34,842 nucleotides of DNA, from assembly GCA_018970485.1 (NCBI GenBank), contig JAGWWH010000018.1:1-34842 (forward strand), in the 5' to 3' direction. Below are positions 8,743 to 19,247 of the stretch, piece after piece. Positions within the stretch are counted from its first letter, which is position 1. Each line of letters starts with the position of its first letter. The notes under the pieces are model-generated. The model was given only the letters and a program-made list of their open reading frames with translations. It had not been told where the DNA came from and did no database searches. The stretch comes from Pseudomonadota bacterium (GTDB taxonomy: Bacteria; Pseudomonadota; Alphaproteobacteria; Rickettsiales; UBA1997). Position numbers and translations under genes: made by a program.

Positions 8743-9606
8743 TTAGTTTCTGGTGCTACCAAAATATTTAAAAAATTCGTTGTCAGGTGAAATTATCATT
8801 CGGGTTTTATCGCTCTGTAGAGCGGTTTTGTAAGCATTCATCGAGCGGTAAAAATCAGCAAATTCTGGATCGCGACCATAAGAAGATGCGTAGATTTTTA
8901 TTGATTCAGCTTCACCGTTACCGCGAGCTAAGTCAGACTGCTTTTTTGCCTCGGCAAGGATAATAGTTTTTTGTTTATCAGCTTCAGCGCGGATTTTTTG
9001 CGCTTCTTCTGCTCCATTAGCTCTAATTTCGCGAGCTTCTTTTTCGCGTTCAGTTTGCATGCGGGCGTAAATGGCGTCTGAGTTTTCTTTTGGTAAGTCA
9101 GCACGCATAATTCTTACGTCGATGATTTTGATTCCGAAGATTTCTGATGAAGCGCTAACCACGTCTTTAATTTTTTTCATCACGTCTCCGCGATTTTCGG
9201 TGAGCAACTCATTAAGAGTAACTTCGCCAATAATTTGACGAAGACTGGAATCGAGAATGCCAGAGAGTTTGCTTGAAAGCGTGTAAGAATTTCCAACCGT
9301 AGTATAGAACTTTAATGGATCAGTGATCTGGTATTTGGCGAAGGCGTTTATGATGAGGCGTTTTTGATCTGAAGCTATGACTTCTTGCTCAGAAAGAGCT
9401 AGATCGATAATTCGTTTATCAAAAAAAACTGCATTTTGGATTAGGGGAATTTTGAACTTGATTCCAGGAGTATCGATAGTTCGAATCGGTTCGCCGAACT
9501 GTAAAATTAAAACTTGTTGTCTCTGGTCGACTGTGAACATCGACCCAAAAAAAATGACAGAAAATGCGGTCAAGCCGATTAAAATTTTTTTAGTTTTTTT
9601 GTTCAT
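8743..9606 (-). CDS. hflC: HflC, SPFH-domain modulator of FtsH protease
   Basis: Membrane-anchored SPFH/band-7 protein that, with HflK, surrounds and regulates the FtsH protease. The product has one N-terminal membrane segment (about residues 6-23), then the SPFH domain starting at VDQRQQVLILQFGEP. A long helical stretch follows with the HflC-typical sequence MQTEREKEAREIRANGAEE and an Ala/Glu-rich repeat, and a C-terminal region ending near FFKYFG. I chose the ATG at 9606 (MNKKTKKILIG) because it places the membrane segment as usual. An in-frame ATG at 9633 would add nine residues and has an AGGA three bases upstream, so it remains possible. degP follows directly. No hflK gene is present upstream, where it usually lies; the next gene is divergent glnA. 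Confidence 0.93.
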   Translation of the reverse strand: MNKKTKKILIGLTAFSVIFFGSMFTVDQRQQVLILQFGEPIRTIDTPGIKFKIPLIQNAVFFDKRIIDLALSEQEVIASDQKRLIINAFAKYQITDPLKFYTTVGNSYTLSSKLSGILDSSLRQIIGEVTLNELLTENRGDVMKKIKDVVSASSEIFGIKIIDVRIMRADLPKENSDAIYARMQTEREKEAREIRANGAEEAQKIRAEADKQKTIILAEAKKQSDLARGNGEAESIKIYASSYGRDPEFADFYRSMNAYKTALQSDKTRMIISPDNEFFKYFGSTRN

Positions 9607-9732
9607 TTTGTATTTGGAAATTACGGAAGGCATTCCTAGATTAACTTTCCCTAGCGCGACTCAACAAAATGCCCTAGAGACACGTTGTTAGTAGCGGCCC
9701 ATCTCCCTTCCAAATACTTTTAAATTTCAAAC

Positions 9733-11178
9733 ATGAGTAAAGCAAAAACTTTTTCGGCTGCGACAAACTCCTCTTCGGTCTTGACTATTCTTGAAAAAAT
9801 CAAGCATGACGAAATCAAATTTGTTGATTTTCGTTTTTCCGATTTTTCGGGCAAATGGCTTCATATTTCTCATTGCGCAGATGCAGTAGGGGAAGAAGAA
9901 TTAACCAAAGGAGTAGCTTTTGATGGTTCATCAGTTGGCGCTTGGAAAGAGATCAATGAGTCAGACATGATTATGTTGCCACAGCTTGATTCTGCATTTG
10001 TTGACCCATTTTCAAATCACCCAACCTTAGTTTTGATTTGCGACGTTATTGAGCCAACAACAGGACAGCGCTACGATCGCGATCCTCGCAATACTGCAAA
10101 AAAAGCTGAGGAATATTTGCAAAAAAGTGGAATTGGCGATGTTGCTTATTTCGGTCCTGAGCCAGAATTTTTTGTTTTTGATGATGTTCGTCATCAACTA
10201 GGCACGCACGGAAGTTCTTATTCAATCGACTCTGAAGAGGCTCCTCACAATTCAGGTAAAGCAATTGATGGCGGAAATCTTGGTCGCAGATCTCAGATCA
10301 AAGGCGCTTATTTTGATTCAATTCCCCTTGATAGTGGACAAGATCTTCGCTCCGAAATCGTTGAAACCATGCGTGCAGTTGGCTTGATTCCTTTGTTACA
10401 CCATCACGAAGTTGCGAATTCACAATTTGAAATCGGCTTCAAATATGATACTCTTACCGGCACTGCAGACAACATCCAAAAGTTCAAATATGTCGTTCAC
10501 AATGTTTGCCAAGCTTACGGCAAAACTGCGACTTTTATGCCAAAACCAATCTTCGCTGATAATGGCTCGGGAATGCATGTTCATCAATCAATCTGGAGAA
10601 AGGGCGAGAATCTTTTTCAAGGAAATGATCACGCAAATTTGTCAGAATTAGCTTTGTTTTACATAGGCGGAATCATCAAACACGCGAAAGCAATTAATGC
10701 TTTTTCTAACGCCACAACAAACAGCTACAAGCGCTTGGTTCCTGGTTACGAAGCTCCAGTTCTTTTGGCTTATTCAGCAAAGAATCGCTCAGCTTCAATT
10801 CGTATTCCGCACGTTACTAACGAAAAAGCGCGAAGAATTGAAACTCGCTTCCCAGATCCAGCATCTAATCCTTACTTAACTTGTGCAGCTCTACTTATGG
10901 CCGGACTTGATGGCGTGAAAAATAAAATTCACCCAGGCGAGCCAAAAAATAAGGATCTTTATCACCTTCCAGAGAAAGAACTAAAGAAGATCCCAACCGT
11001 TTCTCGCTCACTTCGTGATGCATTAAATGCTTTGGATAAAGATCGCGAATTCTTGCTCGCTGGTAATGTTTTCACTAACGAACAAATTGACGCTTACATC
11101 TCCTTGAAAATGAAAGAAGTTGAGCGTTACGAGCAAATGCCACATCCGGTGGAATTCGAAATGTATTACAACAACTAA
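9733..11178 (+). CDS. glnA: Glutamine synthetase type I
   Basis: ATP-dependent synthesis of glutamine from glutamate and ammonia in the cytosol. The 481-residue length fits the GSI-beta type, with a slightly extended N-terminus (SKAKTFSAATNSSS). Family motifs are present in order: FDGSSVGAWK, the metal-binding YFGPEPEFF, NGSGMHVHQS, and the NRSASIRIP segment. Tyr410 lies in KDLYHLPEKE, matching the adenylylation site of E. coli Tyr397, so control by an adenylyltransferase (GlnE) is likely. It is divergent from hflC, with about 126 bp between the starts. carA and carB follow in the same direction; CarA uses glutamine as nitrogen donor, which makes the neighbourhood metabolically coherent. A perfect hairpin lies just after the stop. 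Confidence 0.97.
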   Translation: MSKAKTFSAATNSSSVLTILEKIKHDEIKFVDFRFSDFSGKWLHISHCADAVGEEELTKGVAFDGSSVGAWKEINESDMIMLPQLDSAFVDPFSNHPTLVLICDVIEPTTGQRYDRDPRNTAKKAEEYLQKSGIGDVAYFGPEPEFFVFDDVRHQLGTHGSSYSIDSEEAPHNSGKAIDGGNLGRRSQIKGAYFDSIPLDSGQDLRSEIVETMRAVGLIPLLHHHEVANSQFEIGFKYDTLTGTADNIQKFKYVVHNVCQAYGKTATFMPKPIFADNGSGMHVHQSIWRKGENLFQGNDHANLSELALFYIGGIIKHAKAINAFSNATTNSYKRLVPGYEAPVLLAYSAKNRSASIRIPHVTNEKARRIETRFPDPASNPYLTCAALLMAGLDGVKNKIHPGEPKNKDLYHLPEKELKKIPTVSRSLRDALNALDKDREFLLAGNVFTNEQIDAYISLKMKEVERYEQMPHPVEFEMYYNN

Positions 11179-11185
11179 AAATTTA

Positions 11186-11220
11186 GCGGATCATGCGAAG
11201 CCTGTTTAAGCATGATCCGC
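11186..11220. repeat. Hairpin after glnA
   Basis: An 11-bp perfect inverted repeat (GCGGATCATGC at 11186-11196 and its complement at 11210-11220) with a 13-nt loop, starting 7 bp after the glnA stop. No T-tract follows, so it is not a canonical intrinsic terminator. It may stabilise glnA mRNA or be a repeat element. Confidence 0.7.
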
Positions 11221-11222
11221 AA

Positions 11223-11244
11223 CCTTCGACAGGCTCATGGTGAC
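11223..11244. repeat. CTTCGACAGGCTCA-type intergenic repeat fragment
   Basis: The stretch CCTTCGACAGGCTCATGGTG resembles a palindromic intergenic sequence I know from many environmental bacterial genomes (CTTCGACAGGCTCAGGGTGA-like). The ACAGGCT part is also complementary to AGCCTGT in the loop of the preceding hairpin, so alternative folding is possible. It lies 17 bp upstream of carA. Confidence 0.4.
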
Positions 11245-11261
11245 TAAACCGAAAAATTAAA

Positions 11262-12425
11262 ATGAAGATCAAATCTAATAAAAATTTAAACACTGTCCTC
11301 TGCTTCGCAGATGGCAGTTTTTTTTTGGGCAAAGGAATCGGAAAGAAAGGTGAGGCGGTTGGTGAAATATGCTTTAATACCTCAATCACTGGCTACCAAG
11401 AAATTTTAACCGATCCATCTTACGCGGGGCAGATCATCAATTTCACTTTCCCACATATTGGAAATGTTGGTTGCAATTCAGATGATGCCGAAGCTCAGAA
11501 AGTTTTTGCTCGCGGCCTCGTGATTCGCGAGGACATTACGCTCGATTCAAATTTTCGTAGCCAAGGCTCGCTAAATTCTTGGTTAGTAAAAAATAAATTA
11601 ACCGGAATTTGTGGTGTAGATACTCGCGCGATTACTCGTCACATCAGAAAAAAAGGCGCGGGAAATGTGATTATTTCTTATGTTCCTGAAGGCAAAGAAA
11701 TCGATACAAAAAAACTTGCAGATAAAATTAAAAAACTTCCTGACCTCAGTGGAGCCGAGCTTTGTTCGCAAGTTTCAACAAAAAAATCTTACAATTGGAA
11801 ATCAAAAACCATTTCTCTTGCGAAGGTTGAAACACAAAAATTTTCTCACGGTTACAAAGTTGTGGTGATCGATTACGGGGTGAAAGAAAATATTCTAAAC
11901 TGTCTTGCAGATCACGGTTTCAAGGTTGTTGTTCTTCCAGCAAAATCATCTTTTGCGGAAATTATGAAGTGCGAACCAGATGGAGTATTCTTATCAAACG
12001 GTCCTGGAGACCCTGAAGCGACTGGCAAATATGCGGTGCCGGTAATCAAAAAAATCATCGAAAATAAATTACCAATTTTCGGAATTTGCATGGGGCATCA
12101 ACTGCTCTCAATTGCTGCTGGACTCAAGACTGTGAAGATGTTTCAAGGTCATCGTGGCGCCAATCATCCAGTAAAAAATTTACAAAATGACGTAGTTGAA
12201 ATCACCAGCCAAAATCACGGTTTTTGTGTTTCGGACAAAAAAATTCCAAGCCATATTGAAGTAACCCGCCTCTCTCTTTTTGATAAAACAATCGAAGGAA
12301 TTCGTCTCAAAAATGCCCCAGCTTTTTCTGTGCAATACCACCCAGAAAGCTCTCCTGGACCTCACGACAGTAGATATCTCTTTAAGCAATTCATCGAACT
12401 AATTTCTCAAAATGCCAAAAATTAA
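11262..12425 (+). CDS. carA: Carbamoyl-phosphate synthase small (glutaminase) subunit
   Basis: Hydrolyses glutamine and channels ammonia to CarB for carbamoyl phosphate synthesis, feeding pyrimidine and arginine pathways. The 387-residue product has the CarA-specific N-terminal domain ([30 protein letters not shown]), then a class I glutamine amidotransferase domain from about 195. The nucleophile is Cys276 in GICMGHQLL, and the other triad members are His360 and Glu362 in [10 protein letters not shown]. The ATG at 11262 gives the conserved start region with an eight-residue Lys/Asn-rich lead. The 3' end overlaps carB by 14 bp, indicating translational coupling. Confidence 0.97.
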   Translation: MKIKSNKNLNTVLCFADGSFFLGKGIGKKGEAVGEICFNTSITGYQEILTDPSYAGQIINFTFPHIGNVGCNSDDAEAQKVFARGLVIREDITLDSNFRSQGSLNSWLVKNKLTGICGVDTRAITRHIRKKGAGNVIISYVPEGKEIDTKKLADKIKKLPDLSGAELCSQVSTKKSYNWKSKTISLAKVETQKFSHGYKVVVIDYGVKENILNCLADHGFKVVVLPAKSSFAEIMKCEPDGVFLSNGPGDPEATGKYAVPVIKKIIENKLPIFGICMGHQLLSIAAGLKTVKMFQGHRGANHPVKNLQNDVVEITSQNHGFCVSDKKIPSHIEVTRLSLFDKTIEGIRLKNAPAFSVQYHPESSPGPHDSRYLFKQFIELISQNAKN

Positions 12426-15400
12426 CGTTAAATCAATTTTAGTAATTGGCTCCGGTCCGATCGTTATTGGTCAAGCTTGTGAGTTTGATTATTCTGGAAC
12501 GCAAGCCTGTAAAGTTCTGAAAGAAGAGGGTTATCGAGTCATCTTGGTGAACTCAAATCCAGCCACGATCATGACCGATCATAAAATGGCGGACGCGACT
12601 TACATTGAACCAATCACGCCTGAAGCAGTTGAAAAAATTCTTGCCAAAGAAAGGCCCGAAGCCGTTCTTCCAACTGTTGGTGGACAAACCGCACTCAACT
12701 GCGCCTTAGCTTTGCACAAAAATGGCGTGCTCAAAAAATATGGTGTGCAGATGCTTGGCGCCAATCCAGAGGCGATCGAAAAGGCTGAAGATAGAAGTAA
12801 GTTCAATGTTGCGATGGCTAAGATTGGGCTCGAAGTAGCGAAAAATACCGTAGTTGATTCAATGGAAGATGCGATGAAGGCGCTAAAAAAAGTTGGCCTT
12901 CCTGCAATCATCCGTCCCTCATTCACCCTTGGTGGATCTGGCGGCGGCATCGCCAACACCGTAGAAGAATTTAAGGAAATTGTTGCTTACGGACTCGACA
13001 TGTCGCCAACACATGAAGTATTAATCGATGAGTCTCTGCTTGGCTGGAAAGAGTATGAAATGGAAGTTATTCGCGATCGCAAAGATAATGCGATTATCGT
13101 CTGCTCTATCGAAAATGTTGATCCAATGGGTGTTCATACTGGCGATTCAATCACTGTCGCGCCAGCTCTGACTTTGACTGACAAAGAATATCAAAAAATG
13201 CGCAACGCTTCGATCGCCGTACTTCGCGAGATCGGAGTTGAGACCGGCGGTTCAAACGTACAATTCGCCGTTAATCCAAAAGATGGCCGTTTAGTTGTGA
13301 TCGAGATGAACCCGCGCGTTTCGCGATCTTCGGCACTTGCATCAAAAGCGACGGGATTTCCAATCGCAAAAATCGCGGCGAAATTAGCAGTTGGATACAC
13401 GCTTGACGAAATTCAAAACGACATCACCGAAGTTACTCCCGCCTCATTCGAGCCAACGATCGATTACGTCGTCACCAAAATTCCTCGCTTCACTTTCGAA
13501 AAATTTAACGAATCAAAACCAACTCTTTCAAGCGCGATGCGTTCAGTTGGTGAGGCAATGGCAATGGGGAGAAATTTTGCGGAGTCAGTGCAAAAAGCTT
13601 TGTGCTCGCTAGAGATTGGCCTGACTGGTTTCAACGAGCCGTCAATCGAAGGTTTTTCTGAAAAAAATACTTTGCTGCAAAATCAAAAAGCGATCAAAAA
13701 ATCTTTGCCAGATTTAGTTCCAGACCGCTTGCTGCGTGTTGGGCAGGCACTTCGTTACAAAATTTCTGTCGAAGAAATTTGCAAAATTACCAGCTACGAT
13801 CCGTGGTTTGTTCGCGAAATCAAAAAGATCATCGATGCAGAAGCGGCGCTGATTAAAAAAGGTTTGCCGAAAGATAAATTTGGAATTTTGCAGTTAAAAA
13901 AACTCGGATTTTCTGACGAAAGAATCGCCGAATTAACCAAGAAAAAAACCGCCGATATTCGCAAGTTGCGCGAGAAATTAAATGTTCGTCCAGTCTACAA
14001 AACCGTAGATACTTGCTCAGCAGAGTTTGAGTCAGCGACACCTTACATGTATTCTTGCTACGAAGGCGACGGCATCAATGAAGCAGAATGCGAATCCAAT
14101 CCAACTAACAAGAAAAAAGTTGTGATTTTGGGTGGTGGTCCAAACCGAATCGGGCAGGGCATTGAGTTTGATTACGCTTGCGTTCATGCAGCAATGACGC
14201 TGTCTGAAGCTGGTTTTGAAACAATCATGATCAACTGTAATCCAGAAACTGTTTCGACTGATTACGATACTTCTGATCGTCTTTATTTCGAGCCGATGAC
14301 ACCGGAGCACGTGATTGAAGTGATTCGCAAAGAACAGACTAACGGAAAATTAGTTGGAGTAATCGTCCAATTTGGTGGACAAACTGCGCTTAAACTTGCG
14401 CGTCATCTTGATGCGGCGGGCATTCCAATTATTGGAACTGCTTACGATAAAATTGATCTCGCCGAAGATCGCGAGCGTTTCCAACTTCTTTTGCAAAAGA
14501 TTGGCTTGGTGCAGCCAGAAAACACGATTTGTCACAAACTTTCTGAAATTGAAGGTGCGGTGAAAAAAGTTGGATATCCGGTGGTGATACGTCCGAGTAA
14601 CGTTCTCGGCGGTCGTGCGATGGAAATTATTTACAACAAAACGAGCCTCGAAAAATACATCAAAGTTCACGGACGCTTCATTTTAGACGGCCCAATTTTG
14701 GTCGATAAATTTTTGGACGATGCAGTTGAAATTGATGTCGACGCGCTTTGTGACGGCAAGGATGTCTTCGTTGCCGGCATCATGCAGCACATCGAAGAAG
14801 CAGGAATTCACTCCGGAGATTCTGCTTGTTCACTGCCACCTTATTCGCTTTCAGAAAAAATGATCGCCGAGGTTAAGGCCGCGACAATCAAGCTCGCAAA
14901 GGCTATCGATGTTGTTGGTTTGATGAATGTTCAATTCGCAGTGAAGGCTGAAAAACTCTACATCATTGAAGTAAATCCACGCGCATCAAGAACAGTTCCT
15001 TTCGTCGCGAAAGCTACAGGCATCAATATCGCGCACATTGCTTCGCTTTTGATGGTTGGTAAAAAACTTTCTGAATTCAAATTGGAAAAGGCAAAAAATT
15101 ACAGCAAAGATTACTTCGCAGTTAAAGAAGTTGTGTTGCCTTTCGCCCGTTTCGCCAACGTGGATACGCTGCTTGGACCTGAAATGAAATCGACTGGCGA
15201 GGTGATGGGAATTGACAAAACTTTCGAGCTAGCATTTTTCAAATCACAGCTTGCTGCGGGAAATAAATTTAAAACTTCCAAAGGTAATGCGCTTATTTCT
15301 GTAGAGCCGCAAAGCAAAAACTCTGAACTTGTCGAAATCGTCAAAAAATTTCAGAAGAAAGAATTTGGAATTTACGCAACTTCTGGAACTGCAAAATTCC

Positions 15401-15678
15401 TGACTGAAAGCGGAATCAAAAATGTTAAAATAGTTAACAAAGAACAAGATTCTGGCTACACCGTGATTGATTTAATCAAGGAGAAAAAAATTGACGTGGT
15501 GATTAATACCAGCTTCGGTTCTGAGTCTGCAATTCGTAGCTTCGGCATGCGTCGCGCAGCTTTGATGAATCGCGTATTTTACATCACTACGATCTCTGCG
15601 GCAAAGTGTTTTGCTGATTCAATTCAGAAGTTAAAAGACGAAAAAGATTTTGACGTTTTTGCGATTCAAAAATTGTAA
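12412..15678 (+). CDS. carB: Carbamoyl-phosphate synthase large subunit
   Basis: Makes carbamoyl phosphate from bicarbonate, ammonia delivered by CarA, and two ATP. The 1088-residue protein shows the classic duplicated layout. The first ATP-grasp half (about 1-400, starting with [20 protein letters not shown]) forms carboxyphosphate. An oligomerisation domain covers about 400-550. The second ATP-grasp half begins with [20 protein letters not shown] near 568. A C-terminal MGS-like allosteric domain covers about 940-1088. Both halves retain GGxG-type glycine loops ([10 protein letters not shown] in the first, [10 protein letters not shown] in the second). The start overlaps the carA end. A terminator follows 52 bp after the stop. 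Confidence 0.97.
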   Translation: MPKINVKSILVIGSGPIVIGQACEFDYSGTQACKVLKEEGYRVILVNSNPATIMTDHKMADATYIEPITPEAVEKILAKERPEAVLPTVGGQTALNCALALHKNGVLKKYGVQMLGANPEAIEKAEDRSKFNVAMAKIGLEVAKNTVVDSMEDAMKALKKVGLPAIIRPSFTLGGSGGGIANTVEEFKEIVAYGLDMSPTHEVLIDESLLGWKEYEMEVIRDRKDNAIIVCSIENVDPMGVHTGDSITVAPALTLTDKEYQKMRNASIAVLREIGVETGGSNVQFAVNPKDGRLVVIEMNPRVSRSSALASKATGFPIAKIAAKLAVGYTLDEIQNDITEVTPASFEPTIDYVVTKIPRFTFEKFNESKPTLSSAMRSVGEAMAMGRNFAESVQKALCSLEIGLTGFNEPSIEGFSEKNTLLQNQKAIKKSLPDLVPDRLLRVGQALRYKISVEEICKITSYDPWFVREIKKIIDAEAALIKKGLPKDKFGILQLKKLGFSDERIAELTKKKTADIRKLREKLNVRPVYKTVDTCSAEFESATPYMYSCYEGDGINEAECESNPTNKKKVVILGGGPNRIGQGIEFDYACVHAAMTLSEAGFETIMINCNPETVSTDYDTSDRLYFEPMTPEHVIEVIRKEQTNGKLVGVIVQFGGQTALKLARHLDAAGIPIIGTAYDKIDLAEDRERFQLLLQKIGLVQPENTICHKLSEIEGAVKKVGYPVVIRPSNVLGGRAMEIIYNKTSLEKYIKVHGRFILDGPILVDKFLDDAVEIDVDALCDGKDVFVAGIMQHIEEAGIHSGDSACSLPPYSLSEKMIAEVKAATIKLAKAIDVVGLMNVQFAVKAEKLYIIEVNPRASRTVPFVAKATGINIAHIASLLMVGKKLSEFKLEKAKNYSKDYFAVKEVVLPFARFANVDTLLGPEMKSTGEVMGIDKTFELAFFKSQLAAGNKFKTSKGNALISVEPQSKNSELVEIVKKFQKKEFGIYATSGTAKFLTESGIKNVKIVNKEQDSGYTVIDLIKEKKIDVVINTSFGSESAIRSFGMRRAALMNRVFYITTISAAKCFADSIQKLKDEKDFDVFAIQKL

Positions 15679-15730
15679 GAGAGCCTTCCTTGACAAAGCG
15701 GGATGTGAAAATAATTTCTCGGCAACTTAG

Positions 15731-15756
15731 CCTCTCGTTTTTCGAGGGGTTTTTTT
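15731..15756 (+). terminator. Intrinsic terminator after carB
   Basis: A 7-bp stem (CCTCTCG, loop TTTTT, CGAGGGG with one G-U pair) is followed directly by seven T residues (15750-15756). It lies between carB and tRNA-His and should end the glnA/carAB transcription unit. Confidence 0.85.
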
Positions 15757-15773
15757 GTGAAAATTCTTTTTTT

Positions 15774-15851
15774 GGCAGGCGTAGCTCAGTTGGTTAGAGC
15801 GCCAGGTTGTGGTTCTGGAGGTCGCGGGTTCGATCCCCGTCGCTTGCCCCA
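15774..15851 (+). tRNA. tRNA-His (GTG)
   Basis: Complete cloverleaf with anticodon GTG at 15809-15811 in the loop TTGTGGT. The 7-bp acceptor stem is 15775-15781 with 15841-15847. The extra 5' G at 15774 faces C at 15848, the G-1:C73 pair specific to tRNA-His. CCA (15849-15851) is encoded. D-arm (GCTCAGTTGGTTAGAGC) and T-arm (GGGTTCGATCCCC) are canonical. Confidence 0.97.
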
Positions 15852-15852
15852 G

Positions 15853-15874
15853 CTCTCGGTTTAAAAACCGAGAG
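15853..15874. other. Hairpin between tRNA-His and the Tim44-like gene
   Basis: CTCTCGGTTT at 15853-15862 is perfectly complementary to AAACCGAGAG at 15865-15874, giving a tight stem directly after the tRNA CCA end. No long T-tract follows, so it is more likely a processing or partial termination signal than a strong terminator. Confidence 0.6.
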
Positions 15875-15899
15875 TTCCTCCCTACTTTTGAGTAAATTC

Positions 15900-16568
15900 A
15901 TGGATATCATCTTCTTTGCCGCTCTCGCTTTTTTCATTTTTTTTAAACTAAGTAAGCAGCTCGGAAAAATTGACGAAGAAGAGAAAAAAAATATTGAAGA
16001 AAAATTGATTCAGATGCGCTCTATTCAAGAGCAAGTAAGCGCTCAGATGAAGCAGAAAGAGAAAATTATTGGCGCCAGCTCCACCCAAAATAAATCAGAA
16101 GAGAAAATTTTATCAGAGATTGATCCAGCAATAAAAGAGAGCCTCCTACCAATTTTACAGCGCTGCAATATTAGCGCTGATTTTTTCGTTTCTGGAGCAA
16201 AATCTGCTTTTGAAATGGTGCTCAAAGCCTTTGCTGGAAGGGATTTGGAAGTGTTAAAATTTTTATTAGCAGAAAATATTTTTGTAGGCTTCGAAGCTGC
16301 AATTAATCAGCACAAAGCAGAAGGAACGGTGGTAACGACAAATCTAATTTCAATTGATGAGGCGCAAATTTTATCGGCAACAATGTTGGAAAATAATGCG
16401 CTAATAACGGTGAAATTTGTTTCGAAGCAGATCAACTACATCACTAAGGGCGAAGGAAATATTATTGTTGGCAGAAAAGATGAGATCTCTGAAATAACTG
16501 ATGTTTGGACATTCAAGCGAGATATTAATTCTACTAATCCAAACTGGATTGTTTCTGCAACCAACTAA
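15900..16568 (+). CDS. Tim44-like domain protein (TimA-type)
   Basis: A 222-residue protein with an N-terminal membrane anchor (DIIFFAALAFFIFFK, residues 2-16), a charged coiled region with KIDEEEKKNIEEKL (about 22-35), and a C-terminal Tim44-like domain (about 80-222). Bacterial homologues of mitochondrial Tim44 of this length and layout are characteristic of Alphaproteobacteria and are inner-membrane proteins. The conserved region includes GAKSAFEMVLKAFAGRD, the Tim44 entry helix. The start at ATG 15900 is chosen because the upstream in-frame extension would begin inside tRNA-His. acnA follows 8 bp later. The family assignment is strong; the precise function of bacterial members is less clear. 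Confidence 0.88.
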   Translation: MDIIFFAALAFFIFFKLSKQLGKIDEEEKKNIEEKLIQMRSIQEQVSAQMKQKEKIIGASSTQNKSEEKILSEIDPAIKESLLPILQRCNISADFFVSGAKSAFEMVLKAFAGRDLEVLKFLLAENIFVGFEAAINQHKAEGTVVTTNLISIDEAQILSATMLENNALITVKFVSKQINYITKGEGNIIVGRKDEISEITDVWTFKRDINSTNPNWIVSATN

Positions 16569-16576
16569 ATCAAACA

Positions 16577-19240
16577 ATGCCTAACTTCATCGAAACTTCA
16601 TCAATCGATATTGCGATTAAAAAATTTGATTTTTTCTCTCTTCCGGAGGCGGCAAAAAAACTGAATCGAGACATCTCAAAACTTCCATTCAGTTTGAAAG
16701 TCTTGCTCGAAAATTTAGTTAGAAATTTTGACGGTGATGTGGTGAAAGAAGAGCATCTTTTAGCGGTGATTGATTCGGTAAAAAATCCAGAAAAAAGAAT
16801 CGAGATCGCTTTTTCCCCGGCGCGAGTTTTGATGCAGGATTTTACTGGAGTGCCTGCGGTTGTTGATTTAGCTGCGATGCGCGATGCGGTTGCGAAAATG
16901 GGAAAAGATCCAAAGAAAATTAATCCGTTAGTACAAGTTGATTTGGTGATCGACCACTCGGTGCAAGTGGATTTTTATGGTGACAAAAACTCTCTCAAAC
17001 AAAACGTAGATCTTGAATTTGAAAGAAACTTCGAGCGTTACGAATTCTTAAAATGGGCACAAAAATCTTTTAATAATTTTCGCGTTGTTCCACCTGGAGT
17101 GGGAATTTGTCATCAAGTAAATTTAGAAAATCTGGCGCACGTTGTTTGGAGTAGTGGAGGCAGAAAAGATTCGGTAGCTTATTTTGATACAGTTGTTGGA
17201 ACAGATAGTCACACCACAATGATTAACGGTCTTGGCGTTTTGGGTTGGGGAGTTGGAGGAATTGAGGCAGAAGCAGCAATGCTTGGACAGCCAATTTCAA
17301 TGCTTATTCCTGAAGTTATCGGTTTCAAACTTACTGGCAAATTACAGTCAAATGTTACCGCAACTGATCTTGTTTTAACAGTAACTCAAATTTTACGTAA
17401 AAAAGGCGTAGTTGGAAAGTTCGTCGAATTTTTTGGTGAAGCTTTGTCCGCCCTTTCCTTAGCTGATCGCGCGACAATTGCTAACATGGCTCCAGAGTAT
17501 GGCGCGACTTGTGGAATTTTTCCAATTGACGACACAACAATCGATTACATGCGACTTACCTGTCGCAAAGAAGAGATTATAGCGCTCGCGCAAGAATACG
17601 CAAAAGAGCAGGGTGTTTTTGTGGAAGATTACAAAAATTATTCTCCCGAATTTAGCGAATTGATCGAGCTAGATATTTCTAGTGTTCGTCCAAGTTTAGC
17701 CGGACCAAAGCGTCCACAAGATAAAGTTCTTTTGGAAGATGTTTCGAAGTCTTACGAATCATTTCAAAAAGAGATTGGCTCCACTTCTCACGAAAACAAA
17801 TTCCTAATTCCCGAGTTAAATACTGATTTAGCCGACGGAGACGTGGTAATTGCGGCGATTACTTCTTGCACTAACACCTCCAATCCATCGGTTTTGATGG
17901 CCGCAGGATTACTGGCTAAAAAAGCCGTAGAAAGAGGCCTGAAAGTGAAGGGTCATGTTAAAACTTCTCTGGCTCCGGGATCGCAAGTAGTTAGCGAATA
18001 TCTCGCTGTTTCTGGTTTACAAAATTATCTTGATCAGCTTGGTTTTAATGTTGTTGGTTATGGCTGTACAACCTGCATCGGCAACTCTGGCCCGCTTCAT
18101 CCGCAAATTGAAGAAACGATAAAAAACAAAAATCTTTTGGTTGGCGCTGTTTTATCCGGAAACCGCAATTTTGAAGGTCGCGTTCATTCTTTAGTCAAAG
18201 CTAACTATCTCGCTTCTCCGCCATTGGTTGTCGCTTACGCTTTGGCTGGAAGTTTGAAGATTAACCTAGCGCAAGAGCCAATTGGCACTGACATGAAAGG
18301 TGAAAAAGTTTTTCTAAAAGACATTTGGCCGAGCAAGGAAGAGATCAATGAATTCGAAAGAAAACATCTGCATCGCGAAACTTTCGGTAGAAAATATTCT
18401 GATTTATTTGGCGGTGGAGATGACTGGAAGAGTATTCAAGTTGAGCAATCCGGCACCTACGCTTGGAACAAAAAAAGTACTTACATCCGTTTGCCAAATT
18501 TCTTTGACGATTTGAATCGCGATAACGCCACTGAAATAAAGTCCGCACGTGTTTTGGCCATTTTTGCTGACTCAGTTACAACCGATCACATTTCACCAGC
18601 AGGAAACATTTCCGTCACTTCTCCCGCTGCCGCTTATTTGAGCGCAAAAGGAATCGAGAGAAAAGATTTCAACTCTTACGGAGCTCGTCGTGGCAATCAC
18701 GAAATCATGATGCGAGGCACTTTTGCCAATATTCGCATTAAGAATGAAATGCTCGGTGGAGCTAAAGAAGGTGGATTCACTAAAGACGCAAAAGGAGAGG
18801 TGGTTTCGATTTACGACGCAGCAATGTCTTTCAAAGAAAAAAATACTCCTTTGGTGATCTTCGCCGGTAAAGAATACGGCACTGGATCTTCGCGCGATTG
18901 GGCTGCTAAGGGAACATTTTTACTCGGAGTTAGGGCTGTAATTGCTGAAAGTTTCGAAAGAATTCATCGCTCAAACTTGATCGGAATGGGTGTTCTTCCT
19001 TTGATTTTTAAGTCAGGAGAAAGCCGCAAAACCTTAGGTTTAGTCGGGGATGAATTGATTGATATTTTGGGGATCACTTCTGAAATTTTACCGCAGCAAG
19101 ATATTAAATGTATTATTACTAAACCTGATGGCTCTAAGAGAGAAGTCACATTAGTTTGTGGAATCGACACTGGAAACGAGGTTGAATATTTTAAACTCGG
19201 CGGAATTCTCCAATACGTCATGAATCAAATTTCAAACTAA
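16577..19240 (+). CDS. acnA: Aconitate hydratase A
   Basis: Interconverts citrate and isocitrate in the TCA cycle using a [4Fe-4S] cluster. The 887-residue length is that of AcnA/IRP1-type enzymes, not AcnB. The three cluster cysteines are visible, one in ITSCTNTSNPS and two in GYGCTTCIGNSG. Other family motifs are VVGTDSHTTMING, the substrate-binding GTGSSRDWAAKG, and ESFERIHRSNLIGMGVLPL near the C-terminus. It is tightly packed between the Tim44-like gene (8 bp) and hpf (7 bp), suggesting one transcript. Confidence 0.97.
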   Translation: MPNFIETSSIDIAIKKFDFFSLPEAAKKLNRDISKLPFSLKVLLENLVRNFDGDVVKEEHLLAVIDSVKNPEKRIEIAFSPARVLMQDFTGVPAVVDLAAMRDAVAKMGKDPKKINPLVQVDLVIDHSVQVDFYGDKNSLKQNVDLEFERNFERYEFLKWAQKSFNNFRVVPPGVGICHQVNLENLAHVVWSSGGRKDSVAYFDTVVGTDSHTTMINGLGVLGWGVGGIEAEAAMLGQPISMLIPEVIGFKLTGKLQSNVTATDLVLTVTQILRKKGVVGKFVEFFGEALSALSLADRATIANMAPEYGATCGIFPIDDTTIDYMRLTCRKEEIIALAQEYAKEQGVFVEDYKNYSPEFSELIELDISSVRPSLAGPKRPQDKVLLEDVSKSYESFQKEIGSTSHENKFLIPELNTDLADGDVVIAAITSCTNTSNPSVLMAAGLLAKKAVERGLKVKGHVKTSLAPGSQVVSEYLAVSGLQNYLDQLGFNVVGYGCTTCIGNSGPLHPQIEETIKNKNLLVGAVLSGNRNFEGRVHSLVKANYLASPPLVVAYALAGSLKINLAQEPIGTDMKGEKVFLKDIWPSKEEINEFERKHLHRETFGRKYSDLFGGGDDWKSIQVEQSGTYAWNKKSTYIRLPNFFDDLNRDNATEIKSARVLAIFADSVTTDHISPAGNISVTSPAAAYLSAKGIERKDFNSYGARRGNHEIMMRGTFANIRIKNEMLGGAKEGGFTKDAKGEVVSIYDAAMSFKEKNTPLVIFAGKEYGTGSSRDWAAKGTFLLGVRAVIAESFERIHRSNLIGMGVLPLIFKSGESRKTLGLVGDELIDILGITSEILPQQDIKCIITKPDGSKREVTLVCGIDTGNEVEYFKLGGILQYVMNQISN

Positions 19241-19247
19241 CAAAAAT

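Noticed and set aside
15690-15717. Promoter-like TTGACA followed by an AT-rich TAATTT upstream of tRNA-His
   Set aside because: The best -10 match is weak (spacer about 14-16) and the carB terminator lies just downstream, so transcription from it would probably be stopped at once.
15807-15899. 31-residue N-terminal extension of the Tim44-like protein
   Set aside because: It would start inside tRNA-His. ATG 15900 places the membrane anchor at the N-terminus as expected.
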